Positions 1-9,040 of a DNA stretch of 55,828 nt are shown one piece after another. The notes under the pieces were generated by a model that saw nothing but the letters and a program-made list of their open reading frames with translations, did not search any database and was not told the origin of the DNA. Positions within the stretch are counted from its first letter, which is position 1. Each line of letters opens with the position of its first letter. The stretch is from Microbacteriaceae bacterium. Lineage in GTDB: Bacteria; Actinomycetota; Actinomycetes; Actinomycetales; Microbacteriaceae. A program made the position numbers and the translations under genes. Location: assembly GCA_025464995.1 (NCBI GenBank), contig JAODMO010000028.1, positions 1 through 55,828 of the forward strand, written 5' to 3'.

Positions 1-794
1 GAGACCTTCTTCGTCTGGAAGGTGGCGAGGATCTGCTGGTGCTTTTCCTCGCTGATGATGGCCGGCCATGCGGCTGGACCTGTGGCGACTCCGTGGTGGT
101 CACGGATGCCGGCTATTCGTCCCGACACCAGAACCGCCCGAAGCGTGGGCGTTCGCCATTCCTCAGCCGCCGCGGTCGTGGGTATCTCTTGCTCGTTCAT
201 CCACACCACGAGCGACCTGACAGATTCACCGGCGAGGAACCGATCGACCAGAAGACGGATGACCTCCGCCTCAGCTTCCCGAACGGTCACCTTGTCCGGC
301 TCGTACCCGAACGGGCGCTGGGCACCACCGTTAGGTCGACCTTGCTCTACGTTCTGTTGGATCTTCCGTTTGATCCTGGCCGACTTCCGCGCCGACTCGT
401 TCGCCGCCACTGCGGCCGTGATCCGCGCCACGAGCACTCCGTTGTCGTTGCCGAAGTTGATATCCGACGTGACCGTCGCCAATTGCTCCACCCCTGCCCG
501 GTCGCACAGTTCGACGAACTGCTCGCACTCCATCGGGCGACGAGTCGACCGGTCCTGATGGTAGGCCAGAACCGCATCCCGGTGACCGGCTTCGATGCCT
601 GCGAGCATCCGCGCGTATTGCGGGCGGTCCCTACCCCTGAACGCCGAAATGTCGTTGTCGACGTATTCCTCCGCGACGGCCCATCCTCGTTCCGAGGCTA
701 GCCTGCGGCAGTCCTCGAGCTGGCGCTGTACACCGAGCGCTTGACCTGTCTGGTCGCTGGAAATGCGGGCGTAGATCGCGGCTGATCGCGCGGG
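1..794 (-). CDS. Serine recombinase, 3' end outside window, no start codon
   Basis: Site-specific DNA recombinase of the resolvase/invertase superfamily. The minus-strand frame is open from a TAG at 795-797 to the window edge (264 codons). It begins almost at once with the resolvase motif AIYARISSDQTG, whose serine is the likely nucleophile, then YVDNDISAFRGRDRPQY and NESARKSARIKR, followed by a Recombinase domain (PFGYEPDKV, then EWRTPTLRAVLVSGRIAG). The zinc-ribbon and C-terminus lie beyond the edge. No ATG, GTG or TTG lies between the in-frame TAG and the conserved N-terminus; the first in-frame ATG is near 608, inside the catalytic domain. The gene is therefore either 5'-truncated or uses an unusual start. 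It marks the edge of a mobile element extending to the left. Confidence 0.82.
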
Positions 795-1019
795 CTACAT
801 AAGGGGTCATATCAGCGTTACGCGGGCAACGGCACGCTGCTCTGCAAAGCCTGTCATCGCATGTTCGACCACACCGACTTCGCCCTCAGGATGATCGGCG
901 GGCGCCCGCACATCCTCGCGCCGCCGTGGCTCGACCAGCAACAGCGATGGCGGCCGCTGCGCAACCATCGACTGCGGGCGACGCTGGAGCTCGAGGCGCG
1001 GCCGAGGTTCCGCACCTGA
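786..1019 (+). pseudogene. HNH endonuclease (DUF222/HNH type), C-terminal remnant
   Basis: A plus-strand frame without a start codon encodes GNGTLLCKACHRMFD, which resembles the second half of an HNH nuclease motif, and then GGRPHILAPPWLD plus QRWRPL, a tail common in actinobacterial DUF222/HNH proteins. Only about 75 residues remain of proteins that usually have 400 or more. The recognisable part starts at about 820, within 30 bases of the 5' end of the serine recombinase on the other strand. The simplest reading is an HNH gene cut by insertion of the recombinase-bearing element. Family assignment is by motif only. Confidence 0.5.
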
Positions 1020-1114
1020 TCCAGCCGGGCTCCGCGGGTGCGTCGACGGGGAGTTGCGCGAGCAGGTTGGTGTGACGGCGGCGACGTTCGCGCCGCCTCC
1101 AGCCCGATGAGTAC

Positions 1115-1777
1115 CTACGAGAGCGCGGGGTACGGCGACGCCGCGAGCAGTCCCGCGAGGTGTGCGGCGTTCGACGCGAGCGCCTTCGTTGCGGATGCTA
1201 CGGCCTCGGGCGTCTCGTCGAGATCCTTGTAGTCGCGGCTGCCCATGGCGACGTCGTTCCAGTAGGTCGCGCCCTGGGAGGAGATCGTGAACCCGATGTC
1301 GCCGAGTCCCTGGAACAGTGCGCTCGTGATGTGGTGCGCGCCATCCTCGTTGCCGACGACACCGACGACGGCGACTTTGTCGTACATGTCGGGGCGTCCC
1401 TTCTCGTCCATCTCGCTCAGCTCGGCATCGAGGCGCTCGAGCACGCGCTGTCCGACGCTCGAGAGCTGTCCGACCCAGGTCGGCGCGACGACGACGAGGA
1501 TGTTCGCGGCGAGGATTCGGTCACGGATCGAGGGCCACTCGTCGCCGTCGCCCATGTCGGTCTCCACGCCCGGCTTGACGTCGAAGTCGACGACGCGGAC
1601 GGACGAGGTGGCGACGCCGTGGGTCGCGAGTTCGGCGAGGATCTGGTGGGCGAGGAGGTCGCTGCTCGACTCCGCCGGCGACGGTTTGAGGGTGCAGACG
1701 AGGGCGAGCGCGGAGAGCGCGGGCGACGAGGGGGCCGTGCTGGCAGGAGAAGCGGACCGGGTATCGGGAGTAGTCAT
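1115..1777 (-). CDS. NAD(P)H-dependent FMN reductase / flavodoxin-fold oxidoreductase
   Basis: 220-residue cytoplasmic protein with a flavodoxin-like fold, probably an NAD(P)H:FMN or quinone reductase. The N-terminal strand (LALVCTLKPSPAESSSD) gives the FMN phosphate-binding loop, about residues 25-42. ILVVVAPTWVGQLSS (about 95-110) is the second flavin-contact loop, and VAVVGVVGNEDGAHHI with GATYWND resembles the isoalloxazine-binding part of the COG0655 family. It has no visible operon partner; the downstream gene on the same side is the HNH remnant on the other strand. The physiological substrate cannot be read from the sequence. Confidence 0.8.
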   Translation of the reverse strand: MTTPDTRSASPASTAPSSPALSALALVCTLKPSPAESSSDLLAHQILAELATHGVATSSVRVVDFDVKPGVETDMGDGDEWPSIRDRILAANILVVVAPTWVGQLSSVGQRVLERLDAELSEMDEKGRPDMYDKVAVVGVVGNEDGAHHITSALFQGLGDIGFTISSQGATYWNDVAMGSRDYKDLDETPEAVASATKALASNAAHLAGLLAASPYPALS

Positions 1778-1862
1778 GTCTCACTGTACGGACGGGCCAC
1801 CGCCGAACCCCAATAGCCCCTCGGGGCTGGCGTGCGGCCAGTCGAGTGGCTAGGTGGGCCTG

Positions 1863-2352
1863 TCAGCGGCCGTCGAGCCAGGCGACGACACGGGTCATGA
1901 GGTGGTGCGCCAGCACGGGATCGTAGTCGGGCAGACCGATGTCTGCGAACAGATGCCGGGAGCCGGGATACATCCACAGTTCGCCGTCGGCCGCCTCGTC
2001 GACGAGCTCGCGCGCGACGTGGAAGTCGATCGAGGGGTCGTCCTCGGCGCCATGGACCGACAGCGGCACCGCGGCGGGCCACTCGGTGCCGAACGCCGAC
2101 GACGGCAGGCAGCCGTGCATGAGCAGCGCGCCCGCGGCCCCCGCCCGGGTCTGTGCCAGCAACTGCGCGGGCGCCGCGCCCATCGAGAAGCCGGCGTAGA
2201 CGATGCCGGCCGGCAGTGTCTTTGGCGAAAGTCGCGCCGTCGAAAAGGTCGGCGACGTGCACGCCGTGCCCCAGATCGCGCAGACGCTCGGCGAGCTCGA
2301 CGACTCCCGGGGTGACCCCGTGCACCGAATGGAACAGCAGCATCTCGGCCAT
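1863..2352 (-). pseudogene. Dienelactone hydrolase family protein, frameshifted with internal deletion
   Basis: The N-terminal part reads MAEMLLFHSVHGVTPGVV through ADLFDGATFAKDT in one frame. The rest continues in another frame as LPAGIVYAGFSMGAAPAQ, ALLMHGCLPSSAFG, VHGAEDDPS and PGSRHLFADIGLPDYDP to the stop at 1863. The nucleophile motif here is G-F-S-M-G, with serine in the usual Cys/Ser place, and the terminal Asp and His motifs are present. Intact relatives carry about 30 more residues between the DLF/TF segment and the GIVYAGFS strand. A deletion near 2215-2230 has removed these and shifted the frame. The start is only 35 bases from the divergent LLM monooxygenase gene. Confidence 0.75.
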
Positions 2353-2387
2353 ACTGAACACCGTACCCAGACCGAAAAGGGCAGACA

Positions 2388-3422
2388 ATGACTCGACAGA
2401 TCGAACTCGGGCTCGACACCTTCGGCGACGTGACGGCGGATGCCGACGGCACTCCGCTCTCGCACGCGCGGGTGCTGCGCAACCTCGTCGAGCAGGGTGT
2501 GCTCGCCGACGAGGTGGGCGTCGACTTCATCGGCATCGGCGAACACCACCGCGAGGATTTTGCCGTCTCCGCACCCGAGGTCGTGCTCGCCGCAATCGCG
2601 TCGAGAACGAGCCGCATCCGTCTCGGATCCGCGGTGACGGTACTGAGTTCGGATGATCCGATTCGGGTCTACCAGCGCTTCGCGACGCTCGACGGCATCT
2701 CCGGCGGTCGCGCCGAGGTCATCCTCGGTCGCGGCTCCTTCACCGAGTCGTTTCCGCTGTTCGGGTTCGATCTCTCGCAGTACGAGCAGCTGTTCGAGGA
2801 GAAGCTCGACCTCTTCGCCGCGCTGCGTGAGCAGGGCGCCGTCACCTGGGCGGGGTCGACGCGTGCGCCGCTCACCGACCAGCGGGTGTTTCCGCCGGTC
2901 GAGCACGCACCACTCACGACCTGGATCGGAGTCGGCGGCAGCCCGGAGTCGGTCGTGCGGGCGGCGCGTTACGGCATGCCGCTCATGCTCGCCATCATCG
3001 GCGGCCAACCGCTGCGCTTCTCGCCGCTCGTCGCGCTGTACCACCGCGCCCTCGAACAGCTCGAACAGCCAGACCAGCCCGTCGGCGAGCACTCGCCCGG
3101 ACACATCGCCGAGACCGACGACCAGGCGCGCGAGGAGCTGTGGCCGCACTACTCGACGATGGTCGACCGCATCGGGCGCGAACGGGGCTGGTCGCCCATG
3201 TCACGCGCGCAGTTCGACGAGGCCGCCGGCCCGGAGGGCGCACTCTTCGTGGGATCCCCGGAGACCGTGGCGGCGAAGATCGCCCACGCCGCAAGCGGGC
3301 TGGGGCTCTCCCGCTTCGATCTCAAGTACAGCAATGGAGCCCTCGGCCATGACAAGCTCATGAAGAGCATCGAGCTGTACGGAACTCGCGTGATCCCGCG
3401 CGTGCGCGAGCTGCTCGCCTGA
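2388..3422 (+). CDS. LLM class flavin-dependent oxidoreductase
   Basis: 344-residue luciferase-like monooxygenase that would use reduced FMN (or F420) on an unknown substrate. The TIM-barrel signatures are VGVDFIGIGEHHREDF (about 43-58), SRIRLGSAVTVLSSDDPIRV (about 74-93), GRAEVILGRGSF and WIGVGGSPESVVRAARYG. The C-terminal half has FVGSPETVAAKI, the usual flavin-binding segment. It looks like the Atu2307/SP_0267 branch of LLM enzymes. An AAAAGG ribosome site lies 7 bases before the ATG. It faces away from the broken hydrolase with a 35-base shared promoter region. Confidence 0.88.
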   Translation: MTRQIELGLDTFGDVTADADGTPLSHARVLRNLVEQGVLADEVGVDFIGIGEHHREDFAVSAPEVVLAAIASRTSRIRLGSAVTVLSSDDPIRVYQRFATLDGISGGRAEVILGRGSFTESFPLFGFDLSQYEQLFEEKLDLFAALREQGAVTWAGSTRAPLTDQRVFPPVEHAPLTTWIGVGGSPESVVRAARYGMPLMLAIIGGQPLRFSPLVALYHRALEQLEQPDQPVGEHSPGHIAETDDQAREELWPHYSTMVDRIGRERGWSPMSRAQFDEAAGPEGALFVGSPETVAAKIAHAASGLGLSRFDLKYSNGALGHDKLMKSIELYGTRVIPRVRELLA

Positions 3423-3520
3423 GCACACGACCGAGCCGCCACCCAGGCGCCGGCTGGTAACGTGGCGACCACCCGAGCCCGTGCACCCGGCGGCTCGAGA
3501 ACGAACTGAGGGGCCCACCT

Positions 3521-4603
3521 GTGAAGCTGTTCTTCGACTGCAGGGCGGTGCGCTGGGGCACCCACGACGGCATCAGCCGCTACTCCGCGAACCTCGTGCG
3601 TGAGCTGTCGAAGCTCACCCCGGTGACGATGATCATCAACGACGAGCGCCAGCTCGCGATGCTCCCCGACCTGCCGTGGATCAGGACGCCCGCCATGACC
3701 AGCGCAAAAGACACGCTCATGGCGCGATACCTCAATCCGCACCATCCCGACCTGGTCTTCTCCCCCATGCAGACGATGGGCTCGCTCGGCCGCAACTACA
3801 AGCTCGTGCTCACGGTGCACGACCTCATCTACTACACGCACCGCACGCCCCCGCGGAACCTGCCCCAGGCCGTGCGCGCACTGTGGCGTCTCTACCACCT
3901 CGTCTGGTGGCCGCAACGGATGCTGCTGAATCGCGCCGACGCGGTCGCCGCCGTCTCGCGCACGACAATCGACCTCATCAAGCGCAAGCACCTCACGACG
4001 AGGCCGCTCATCCTGGCGCCGAACGCGAGCTCGCTCGAGGCTCCGCCGGCCATGGGCGCCGACCGCGCCCGCGAGAAGAGCCTCGTCTACATGGGGTCAT
4101 TCATGCCGTACAAGAACGTCGAGACTCTCGTCACGGCGATGAACGACCTGCCGCAGTACACCCTCCACCTGATGAGCCCCATGACACCCGAGACACAGGA
4201 GCGGTTTCGGGCGCTGAACTCCGCAGACAACATCGTCGTCCACAACGGCGCGACCGATGCCGAGTACGTGTCCGTGCTGCAGTCGGCCACGGCGCTCGTG
4301 ACGGCGTCGTTCGATGAGGGCTTCGGAATCCCACTCGTCGAGGCGATGGCCCTCGGCGTGCCGGTCGTGGTCAGCGACATCCGCATCTTCCACGAGATCG
4401 CGGGAGACTCCGGCACCTACTTCCGGCCGACGGATGCCACGGCCTTCGTCACGGCGGTGCAATCCCTCGAGGCTCCCGGACGGTGGGACGCTCTCTCGCG
4501 CTCGTCACTCGCACAGGCGGCGACATGGAGCTGGGAGCGTTCGGCCGCGCAGCTGTGGGAGGGCCTGCAGGCGGTCGTCGAGAACCGCACGATCAGTGAG
4601 TAG
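3521..4603 (+). CDS. Family 4 glycosyltransferase
   Basis: 360-residue GT-B fold glycosyltransferase (GT4, glycosyl transferases group 1), likely using a nucleotide sugar to extend a cell-surface glycan or glycolipid. The N-terminal acceptor domain has DGISRYSANLVREL (about 10-23). The C-terminal donor domain has YMGSFMPYKNVETL (about 191-204), an ATALVTASFDEGFGIPLVEAM stretch containing the EX7E donor motif E-G-F-G-I-P-L-V-E, and VPVVVSDIRIFHEI. GTG start at 3521 after a GAGGGG ribosome site. No polysaccharide cluster surrounds it, so the product is not predictable. Confidence 0.88.
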   Translation: MKLFFDCRAVRWGTHDGISRYSANLVRELSKLTPVTMIINDERQLAMLPDLPWIRTPAMTSAKDTLMARYLNPHHPDLVFSPMQTMGSLGRNYKLVLTVHDLIYYTHRTPPRNLPQAVRALWRLYHLVWWPQRMLLNRADAVAAVSRTTIDLIKRKHLTTRPLILAPNASSLEAPPAMGADRAREKSLVYMGSFMPYKNVETLVTAMNDLPQYTLHLMSPMTPETQERFRALNSADNIVVHNGATDAEYVSVLQSATALVTASFDEGFGIPLVEAMALGVPVVVSDIRIFHEIAGDSGTYFRPTDATAFVTAVQSLEAPGRWDALSRSSLAQAATWSWERSAAQLWEGLQAVVENRTISE

Positions 4604-4610
4604 GCGGCTC

Positions 4611-4656
4611 GCCGGTCAGGCGGGACGCGGCAGGCCGGTCAGGCGGGAGGCGGCAG
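4611..4656. repeat. 23-base tandem duplication
   Basis: Two adjacent 23-base copies (4611-4633 and 4634-4656) differ at one position. The second copy covers the stop codon and last codons of the HxlR regulator gene on the minus strand. Confidence 0.7.
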
Positions 4657-4983
4657 GTTCTTCTTCGCCCACGCCGAGAGCTCGCGCATCGCGGGAACGA
4701 GAGCCTGCCCGCCGTCGGTAAGGCTGTAGGTCACCGAGAGCGGCGGCCCGGCCACCACCGAACGCTGCACGAGCCCGGCCGAGCCGAGCTCGCTCAAGCG
4801 CTCGGAGAGCACCGAGTCGCTGATGTTGCCGACCGCTCGGCGCAGCTCGGAGAAGCCGGCCGGACCGTCGCGGAGCGTGCCCAGGATCACTCCGCTCCAG
4901 CGTTTGCCCAGGAATTCGAAGGCACGGGCGAGCGCGGCGTCGCAGGCGCGCGGCTCGTGGATCTCCGGGGACTTCGTGGTCAT
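4639..4983 (-). CDS. HxlR family winged-helix transcriptional regulator
   Basis: 114-residue DNA-binding regulator. The order CDAALARAFEFLGKRWSGVIL, then GFSELRRAVGNISDSVLSERL (recognition helix region) and LVQRSVVAGPPLSVTYSLTDGG (wing), is the classic HxlR fold. The start at 4983 was chosen because GGAG sits 6 bases upstream; a longer reading from 5013 would add 10 residues without homology. It is divergent from the nitroreductase gene at 5059. HxlR proteins often sense electrophiles, quinones or redox state and control such a neighbour. The 75-base gap contains the close repeats TACTT and TACTA near 5021-5034, a possible but unproven operator. Confidence 0.85.
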   Translation of the reverse strand: MTTKSPEIHEPRACDAALARAFEFLGKRWSGVILGTLRDGPAGFSELRRAVGNISDSVLSERLSELGSAGLVQRSVVAGPPLSVTYSLTDGGQALVPAMRELSAWAKKNLPPPA

Positions 4984-5058
4984 GTGCTCCAGCATAGCCT
5001 GTGCTAGGTTCAAACGAGTTACTTCTTTTTTACTAGCTCATATCGAACGGACCCGCCC

Positions 5059-5682
5059 ATGACCAACCTCGTCGACTCCACCTCCCGCTTCCCTCGCCGA
5101 CTCGACGACGAGGCGCGCTCACAGCTCTTCACCGACGCCCGCACGGCGAACGCGTTCGACGCCACTCCCGTGTCGCAGGCGCAGCTCGCGGAAATCTGGG
5201 AGCTCGCGAAGTGGGCACCCACCGCCGCCAACCTCCAGCCGCTGCGCGTGACGTACGTCAACTCCCCCGAAGGACGTCAGCGCCTCGTAGGCCACATGAG
5301 CGAGGGCAACAAGGCGAAGACGCTTGGCGCGCCCGCCGTGGCCGTGCTCGCGTTCGACAGCCGGTTCCACGAGCACATCCCGACCGTGGCCCCGTTCCGC
5401 GCCGAGATGGTGCCCATGCTCGAGACGAACGAAGAGACGCGCCTCTCGATGGCCCGTTTCAACGCCGCACTGCAGGCGGGCTACTTCGTCATGGCCGTTC
5501 GCGCCGTCGGCTTCGCTGCCGGCCCGATGGGCGGTTTCGATGCTTCCGCGCTCGACGCGGACTTCTTCCCCGACGGTCGCTGGCGCTCCACCCTCGTCGT
5601 CAACATCGGCCACCCCGGCGAGGGCGCCTGGCGCGACCGCCTGCCCCGCCTCGACCAGACCGAGACGGTGCAGTGGGCCTAG
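5059..5682 (+). CDS. Nitroreductase family, malonic semialdehyde reductase (RutE-like)
   Basis: 207-residue FMN-dependent nitroreductase-fold enzyme. KWAPTAANLQPLRVTYVNS (about 53-71) is the FMN/substrate-binding start of the RutE/HadB branch, and GFAAGPMGGFDASALDADFF (about 154-173) is the conserved loop of malonic semialdehyde reductases. RutE reduces 3-oxopropanoate to 3-hydroxypropanoate in the Rut pyrimidine pathway, but no other rut gene is present here, so the enzyme may detoxify aldehydes, quinones or nitro compounds under the divergent HxlR regulator. Confidence 0.82.
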   Translation: MTNLVDSTSRFPRRLDDEARSQLFTDARTANAFDATPVSQAQLAEIWELAKWAPTAANLQPLRVTYVNSPEGRQRLVGHMSEGNKAKTLGAPAVAVLAFDSRFHEHIPTVAPFRAEMVPMLETNEETRLSMARFNAALQAGYFVMAVRAVGFAAGPMGGFDASALDADFFPDGRWRSTLVVNIGHPGEGAWRDRLPRLDQTETVQWA

Positions 5683-5713
5683 TAGGTTCGCGCGGTCAGG
5701 GGTTTTCGCACGG

Positions 5714-6643
5714 TCAGGGAATGTAGACGATCGACGTGCGAAGGCTCATCTGCGGCACATCGGTGTTCACCGAGCCGTAGACGACGAGTTGCGAGTTCGG
5801 TACGCCCGTGAGCGGGCCACCCGAGTTCGACGTGAGCGACGAGGTCACCGTGACGCGGCACACCACACCGAAGAGGTAGGTGTGACCACGCTGCACGAGG
5901 AACGAGGCCGAGAGCGCACCGCCGGAGAAGGAGTCCGCGAACTGGTGACGTGCCGCACCGTGTGACTGGTCGCGTAGTCCCGTCGACGTCACCGTGCGCG
6001 AGGTGAAGCGCAACAGGTCGAACCCCCCGGGGATCACATGCCAGGCGCACAGGAGCACCTCGGCGTGCACCTCGACCCCGCCGGCGGCGAGCGTGGGAAA
6101 GAACTCGAGGGCGGTTCTCAGCGTGCCGCGCATGTCGACATCCGGCGCGAACTCCACGACGCTGAGCGACGGGGTCGGGGAATAGACGATGCCCACACCC
6201 GACTCGCTCGACGGGTCGGATGCCGGCGCCTCGGCGGGAAGCTGCGCGGTCGTGAACAGCTTGCCGTCGGCCGCCGACGCCTTGTTGGAGGTGTTCGACG
6301 GCGGAGCCGTCCACGCGAGCGCGTATCGATGCCCGGCCGGCGCGGCGGACACCCAGTACTGGTGGCTGTCGGCGCCGCGAGGGATGTAGAGCCAGTCGGG
6401 CCACGCGATCCACGGCACCTGGTCGAAGGTGAACGAGCCACCGCGCGTCGGGAAGCCCTTCACGACCTCCGCGTTGTGCCGCTCCCATGCCTCCGCCAGT
6501 TCCGACGCCGGGATCTCGTCGCGCCCGAGCAGCTCCTCGACGCGGAGGATCACGTCCCGTGCCGCGGGGTTCCGAGCGGGCGGCAGAGCGAGGGTGGCGA
6601 GTTGCTCGGCGGTGAAGCGGCTGGCGTGAGTGGAATCATCCAT
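5714..6643 (-). CDS. Hypothetical protein, 309 residues
   Basis: I do not recognise this protein. It has no signal peptide and no transmembrane stretch. Residues 1-60 look helical and charged. The rest is rich in Ser, Thr, Gly and Val with many short beta-type segments (for example SLSVVEFAPDVDM, GVEVHAEVLLCAWHV, HTYLFGVVCRVTVT), which suggests a beta-sandwich or lectin-like fold. The coding pattern (high GC at third positions, long uninterrupted frame) supports a real gene. It lies downstream of pgi on the same strand with a 123-base gap. It is convergent with the nitroreductase gene, 31 bases away. Confidence 0.65.
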   Translation of the reverse strand: MDDSTHASRFTAEQLATLALPPARNPAARDVILRVEELLGRDEIPASELAEAWERHNAEVVKGFPTRGGSFTFDQVPWIAWPDWLYIPRGADSHQYWVSAAPAGHRYALAWTAPPSNTSNKASAADGKLFTTAQLPAEAPASDPSSESGVGIVYSPTPSLSVVEFAPDVDMRGTLRTALEFFPTLAAGGVEVHAEVLLCAWHVIPGGFDLLRFTSRTVTSTGLRDQSHGAARHQFADSFSGGALSASFLVQRGHTYLFGVVCRVTVTSSLTSNSGGPLTGVPNSQLVVYGSVNTDVPQMSLRTSIVYIP

Positions 6644-6766
6644 GGTGACATCGCCCGGTCTCGTATGTTTACTCTCTCCGAATGGCGCTCACTCTAGCGG
6701 CGCGCCACCCGGCCCGGCACCCCTGCATCGGAAAGACCCCGCTCTCCGCGCGAGACTCGCCGGCGA

Positions 6767-8494
6767 TTACTCGCGCAGCTCGAGGTACTTCGCGATGAGT
6801 GACTTCGTTGAGGAGTCCTGCGCCTCGAGAGCGGCCACGTCTCCCCCGACGGCAGGCGTGATCTGCAGGGCGAGCTGCTTGCCGAGCTCGACTCCCCACT
6901 GGTCGAACGAGTCGATTCCCCAGATGGTGCCCTCGGTGAAGACGATGTGCTCGTAGAGCGCAATGAGCTGGCCGACGACGCTCGGCGTGAGGGCCGGGGC
7001 GAGGATCGATGTGGTCGGGCGGTTGCCCGCGAACTCGCGGGCGGGAACGACGGACTCCTTGGTGCCCTCGGCACGCACCTCGTCCGCCGTCTTGCCGAAG
7101 GCGAGAGCCTTGGTCTGCGCGAAGAAGTTCGCCATGAAGAGCGTGTGCACGTCCTGACCCGGCTCGACGGACGCGCCGTCTCCCGTTGCATCCTTCAGTG
7201 GATGCGCCGGGTTGGCCACCGCGATGAAATCTGCGGGGATCAGTCGCGTTCCCTGGTGGATGAGCTGGTAGAACGCGTGCTGGCCGTTGGTGCCCGGTTC
7301 GCCCCAGAAGACCTCGCCCGTGTCGGTCGTGACCGGCGAGCCATCCCAGCGCACACTCTTGCCGTTCGACTCCATGGTCAGCTGCTGCAGGTAGGCGGCG
7401 AAGCGGTGCAGATACTGCGCGTAGGGAAGCACGGCGTGGGTCTGCGCGCCGAGGAAGTTGCTGTACCAGACGTTGAGCAGGCCCATCAGCACGGGCACGT
7501 TCTGCTCGAGCGGCGCGGTGCGCATGTGCTCGTCGAGGGCGTGGAAGCCGGCGAGAAACTCGCTCCACCTCTCCGGACCGATAGCGATGACGACGGAGGT
7601 GCCGATGGCCGAGTCGACCGAGTAGCGGCCGCCCACCCAGTCCCAGAAGCCGAAGGCGTTCTCGGGGTCGATGCCGAAGGCGGCGACCTTGTCGAGAGCG
7701 GTCGACACGGCGACGAAGTGCTTGGCGACCGCGCCCGTGCGAGCCTCCTCGGTCTCGTCCAGAACTCCGGCGGCGCCGAGCTCGGCCCAGAGCCACTCGC
7801 GGGCCAGGCGTGCGTTGGTGAGGGTCTCGAGGGTGCCGAACGTCTTGGACGCGACGATGAACAGGGTCGTCTCGGGGTCGAGGCCGACCGTCTTCTCGAA
7901 CACGTCGTTGGGGTCGATGTTGGATACGAAGCGCACCTCGATGCCGTCTTGCACGTAGGGCTTGAGTGCTTCGTAGACCATGACAGGGCCGAGGTCGGAT
8001 CCTCCGATGCCGATATTGACGACCGTCTCTATGCGCTTGCCCGTGACGCCGGCCCATTCGCCGGAGCGCACTCGGTCGGCGAACGTGTAGACCTTGTCGA
8101 GCGTCGCGTGAACATCGGCGTCGACATCCTGCCCGTCGACGACGAATCCCGCGGGCGGAACCAGCCCCTCTCCGCCTCTCGGGCGACGCAGCGCGGTGTG
8201 CAGCACCGCGCGGTCTTCCGTGACATTGATGTGCTCGCCACTGATCATCGCCTCGTAGCGTCCAGCGACGTCGACATCCTTCGCGAGCTGCAGCAGGTTC
8301 GCGAGGATCTCCTCCGTGACGAGTCCCTTCGACAGGTCGACGGTGAGATCGGCGGCCTGGAAGGTGTACGTCTCCGCCCGGTCCGGATCGGCGTCGAACC
8401 AGCCGCGGAGATCGGGGGTGAAGTTCTCGGCGATGGCGGCGAGGTTCCTCCAGGCGCCGGTCGAGGTCGGGTCGATGGGGGCGTTTTCGGTCAC
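6767..8494 (-). CDS. pgi: Glucose-6-phosphate isomerase
   Basis: 575-residue enzyme that interconverts glucose-6-phosphate and fructose-6-phosphate in glycolysis. Family signatures are present in order: [17 protein letters not shown] (about 154-170), [15 protein letters not shown] with the phosphate-binding SKTF (about 216-230), [15 protein letters not shown] (about 280-294), [18 protein letters not shown] with the catalytic Glu/His region (about 396-413), and [19 protein letters not shown] near the C-terminus. Length matches the usual long bacterial form. GTG start at 8494 with AGGAG 6 bases before it. Confidence 0.97.
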   Translation of the reverse strand: MTENAPIDPTSTGAWRNLAAIAENFTPDLRGWFDADPDRAETYTFQAADLTVDLSKGLVTEEILANLLQLAKDVDVAGRYEAMISGEHINVTEDRAVLHTALRRPRGGEGLVPPAGFVVDGQDVDADVHATLDKVYTFADRVRSGEWAGVTGKRIETVVNIGIGGSDLGPVMVYEALKPYVQDGIEVRFVSNIDPNDVFEKTVGLDPETTLFIVASKTFGTLETLTNARLAREWLWAELGAAGVLDETEEARTGAVAKHFVAVSTALDKVAAFGIDPENAFGFWDWVGGRYSVDSAIGTSVVIAIGPERWSEFLAGFHALDEHMRTAPLEQNVPVLMGLLNVWYSNFLGAQTHAVLPYAQYLHRFAAYLQQLTMESNGKSVRWDGSPVTTDTGEVFWGEPGTNGQHAFYQLIHQGTRLIPADFIAVANPAHPLKDATGDGASVEPGQDVHTLFMANFFAQTKALAFGKTADEVRAEGTKESVVPAREFAGNRPTTSILAPALTPSVVGQLIALYEHIVFTEGTIWGIDSFDQWGVELGKQLALQITPAVGGDVAALEAQDSSTKSLIAKYLELRE

Positions 8495-8624
8495 GGGGTT
8501 CTCCTGAGGGCGAGGGCAGTGCTTGGCTCACGGCGGTGCGCGGCGGGCCGTCTTCAACCCTATTGCCGCGCGGGCGGAAGTGGGACGCGCCAGGGGCGGT
8601 AATGAGCGTGAACCGGCCGAGTGC

Positions 8625-8907
8625 GGGTTACCTCCGCGCACGAGGGCCGGTGGCAATGTCGGTTCGAGAGTGCCGCGTGTGAGCCGGAGTGTTGCCAGCA
8701 GCTTGTCGAGCACGTCATCGTCGAGCGATTCGACGGTGATGTCGACGGCTACCAGGGTCGCTTGCTGGTGTGAGACTTCAACCGGGACTCCCCCACGTTC
8801 GTAGCCAGGCGAATCAACGGTCCGGCTACGCCGCGGGAAAGGGCCACTCCGGACGCAATCGTCGCGTGCCCGCAGAAGGCGATATCGGAGCAGCGCGCAG
8901 CGTGGGC
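8625..8907 (-). pseudogene. PhzF family isomerase remnant with one-base frameshift
   Basis: One frame gives DIAFCGHATIASGVALSRG and IRLATNVGE. The next frame continues with GVPVEVSHQQATLVAVD and LDDDVLDKLLATL to PTLPPALVRGG. These are consecutive parts of the N-terminal domain of PhzF-type proteins (FCGHAT motif, TNVGEVPV strand). Restoring one G after the TNVGE codons near 8795 joins the frames. The first 40 or so residues and the whole C-terminal domain are missing, so this is a relic and not a functional gene. Confidence 0.65.
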
Positions 8908-9040
8908 GTTTCTCGTACGGCTGTACGAGTTTCTTTCTTGCCTGTTGCACATAATCAATGGAGCAGGGGCCACGGGGCCAATATTCTTTGCGGAATGCAT
9001 GTTGCATGCACAAAGTAGTGTCTGCGAACGGAGACTTCAG

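Noticed and set aside
3149-3991. 280-codon minus-strand frame between the LLM and glycosyltransferase genes
   Set aside because: It overlaps both well-supported genes on the other strand and has no domain.
8749-9000. 83-codon frame taken as a small complete gene
   Set aside because: Only its middle (DIAFCGHATIASG to TNVGE) is homologous to PhzF; it was treated as part of the relic.
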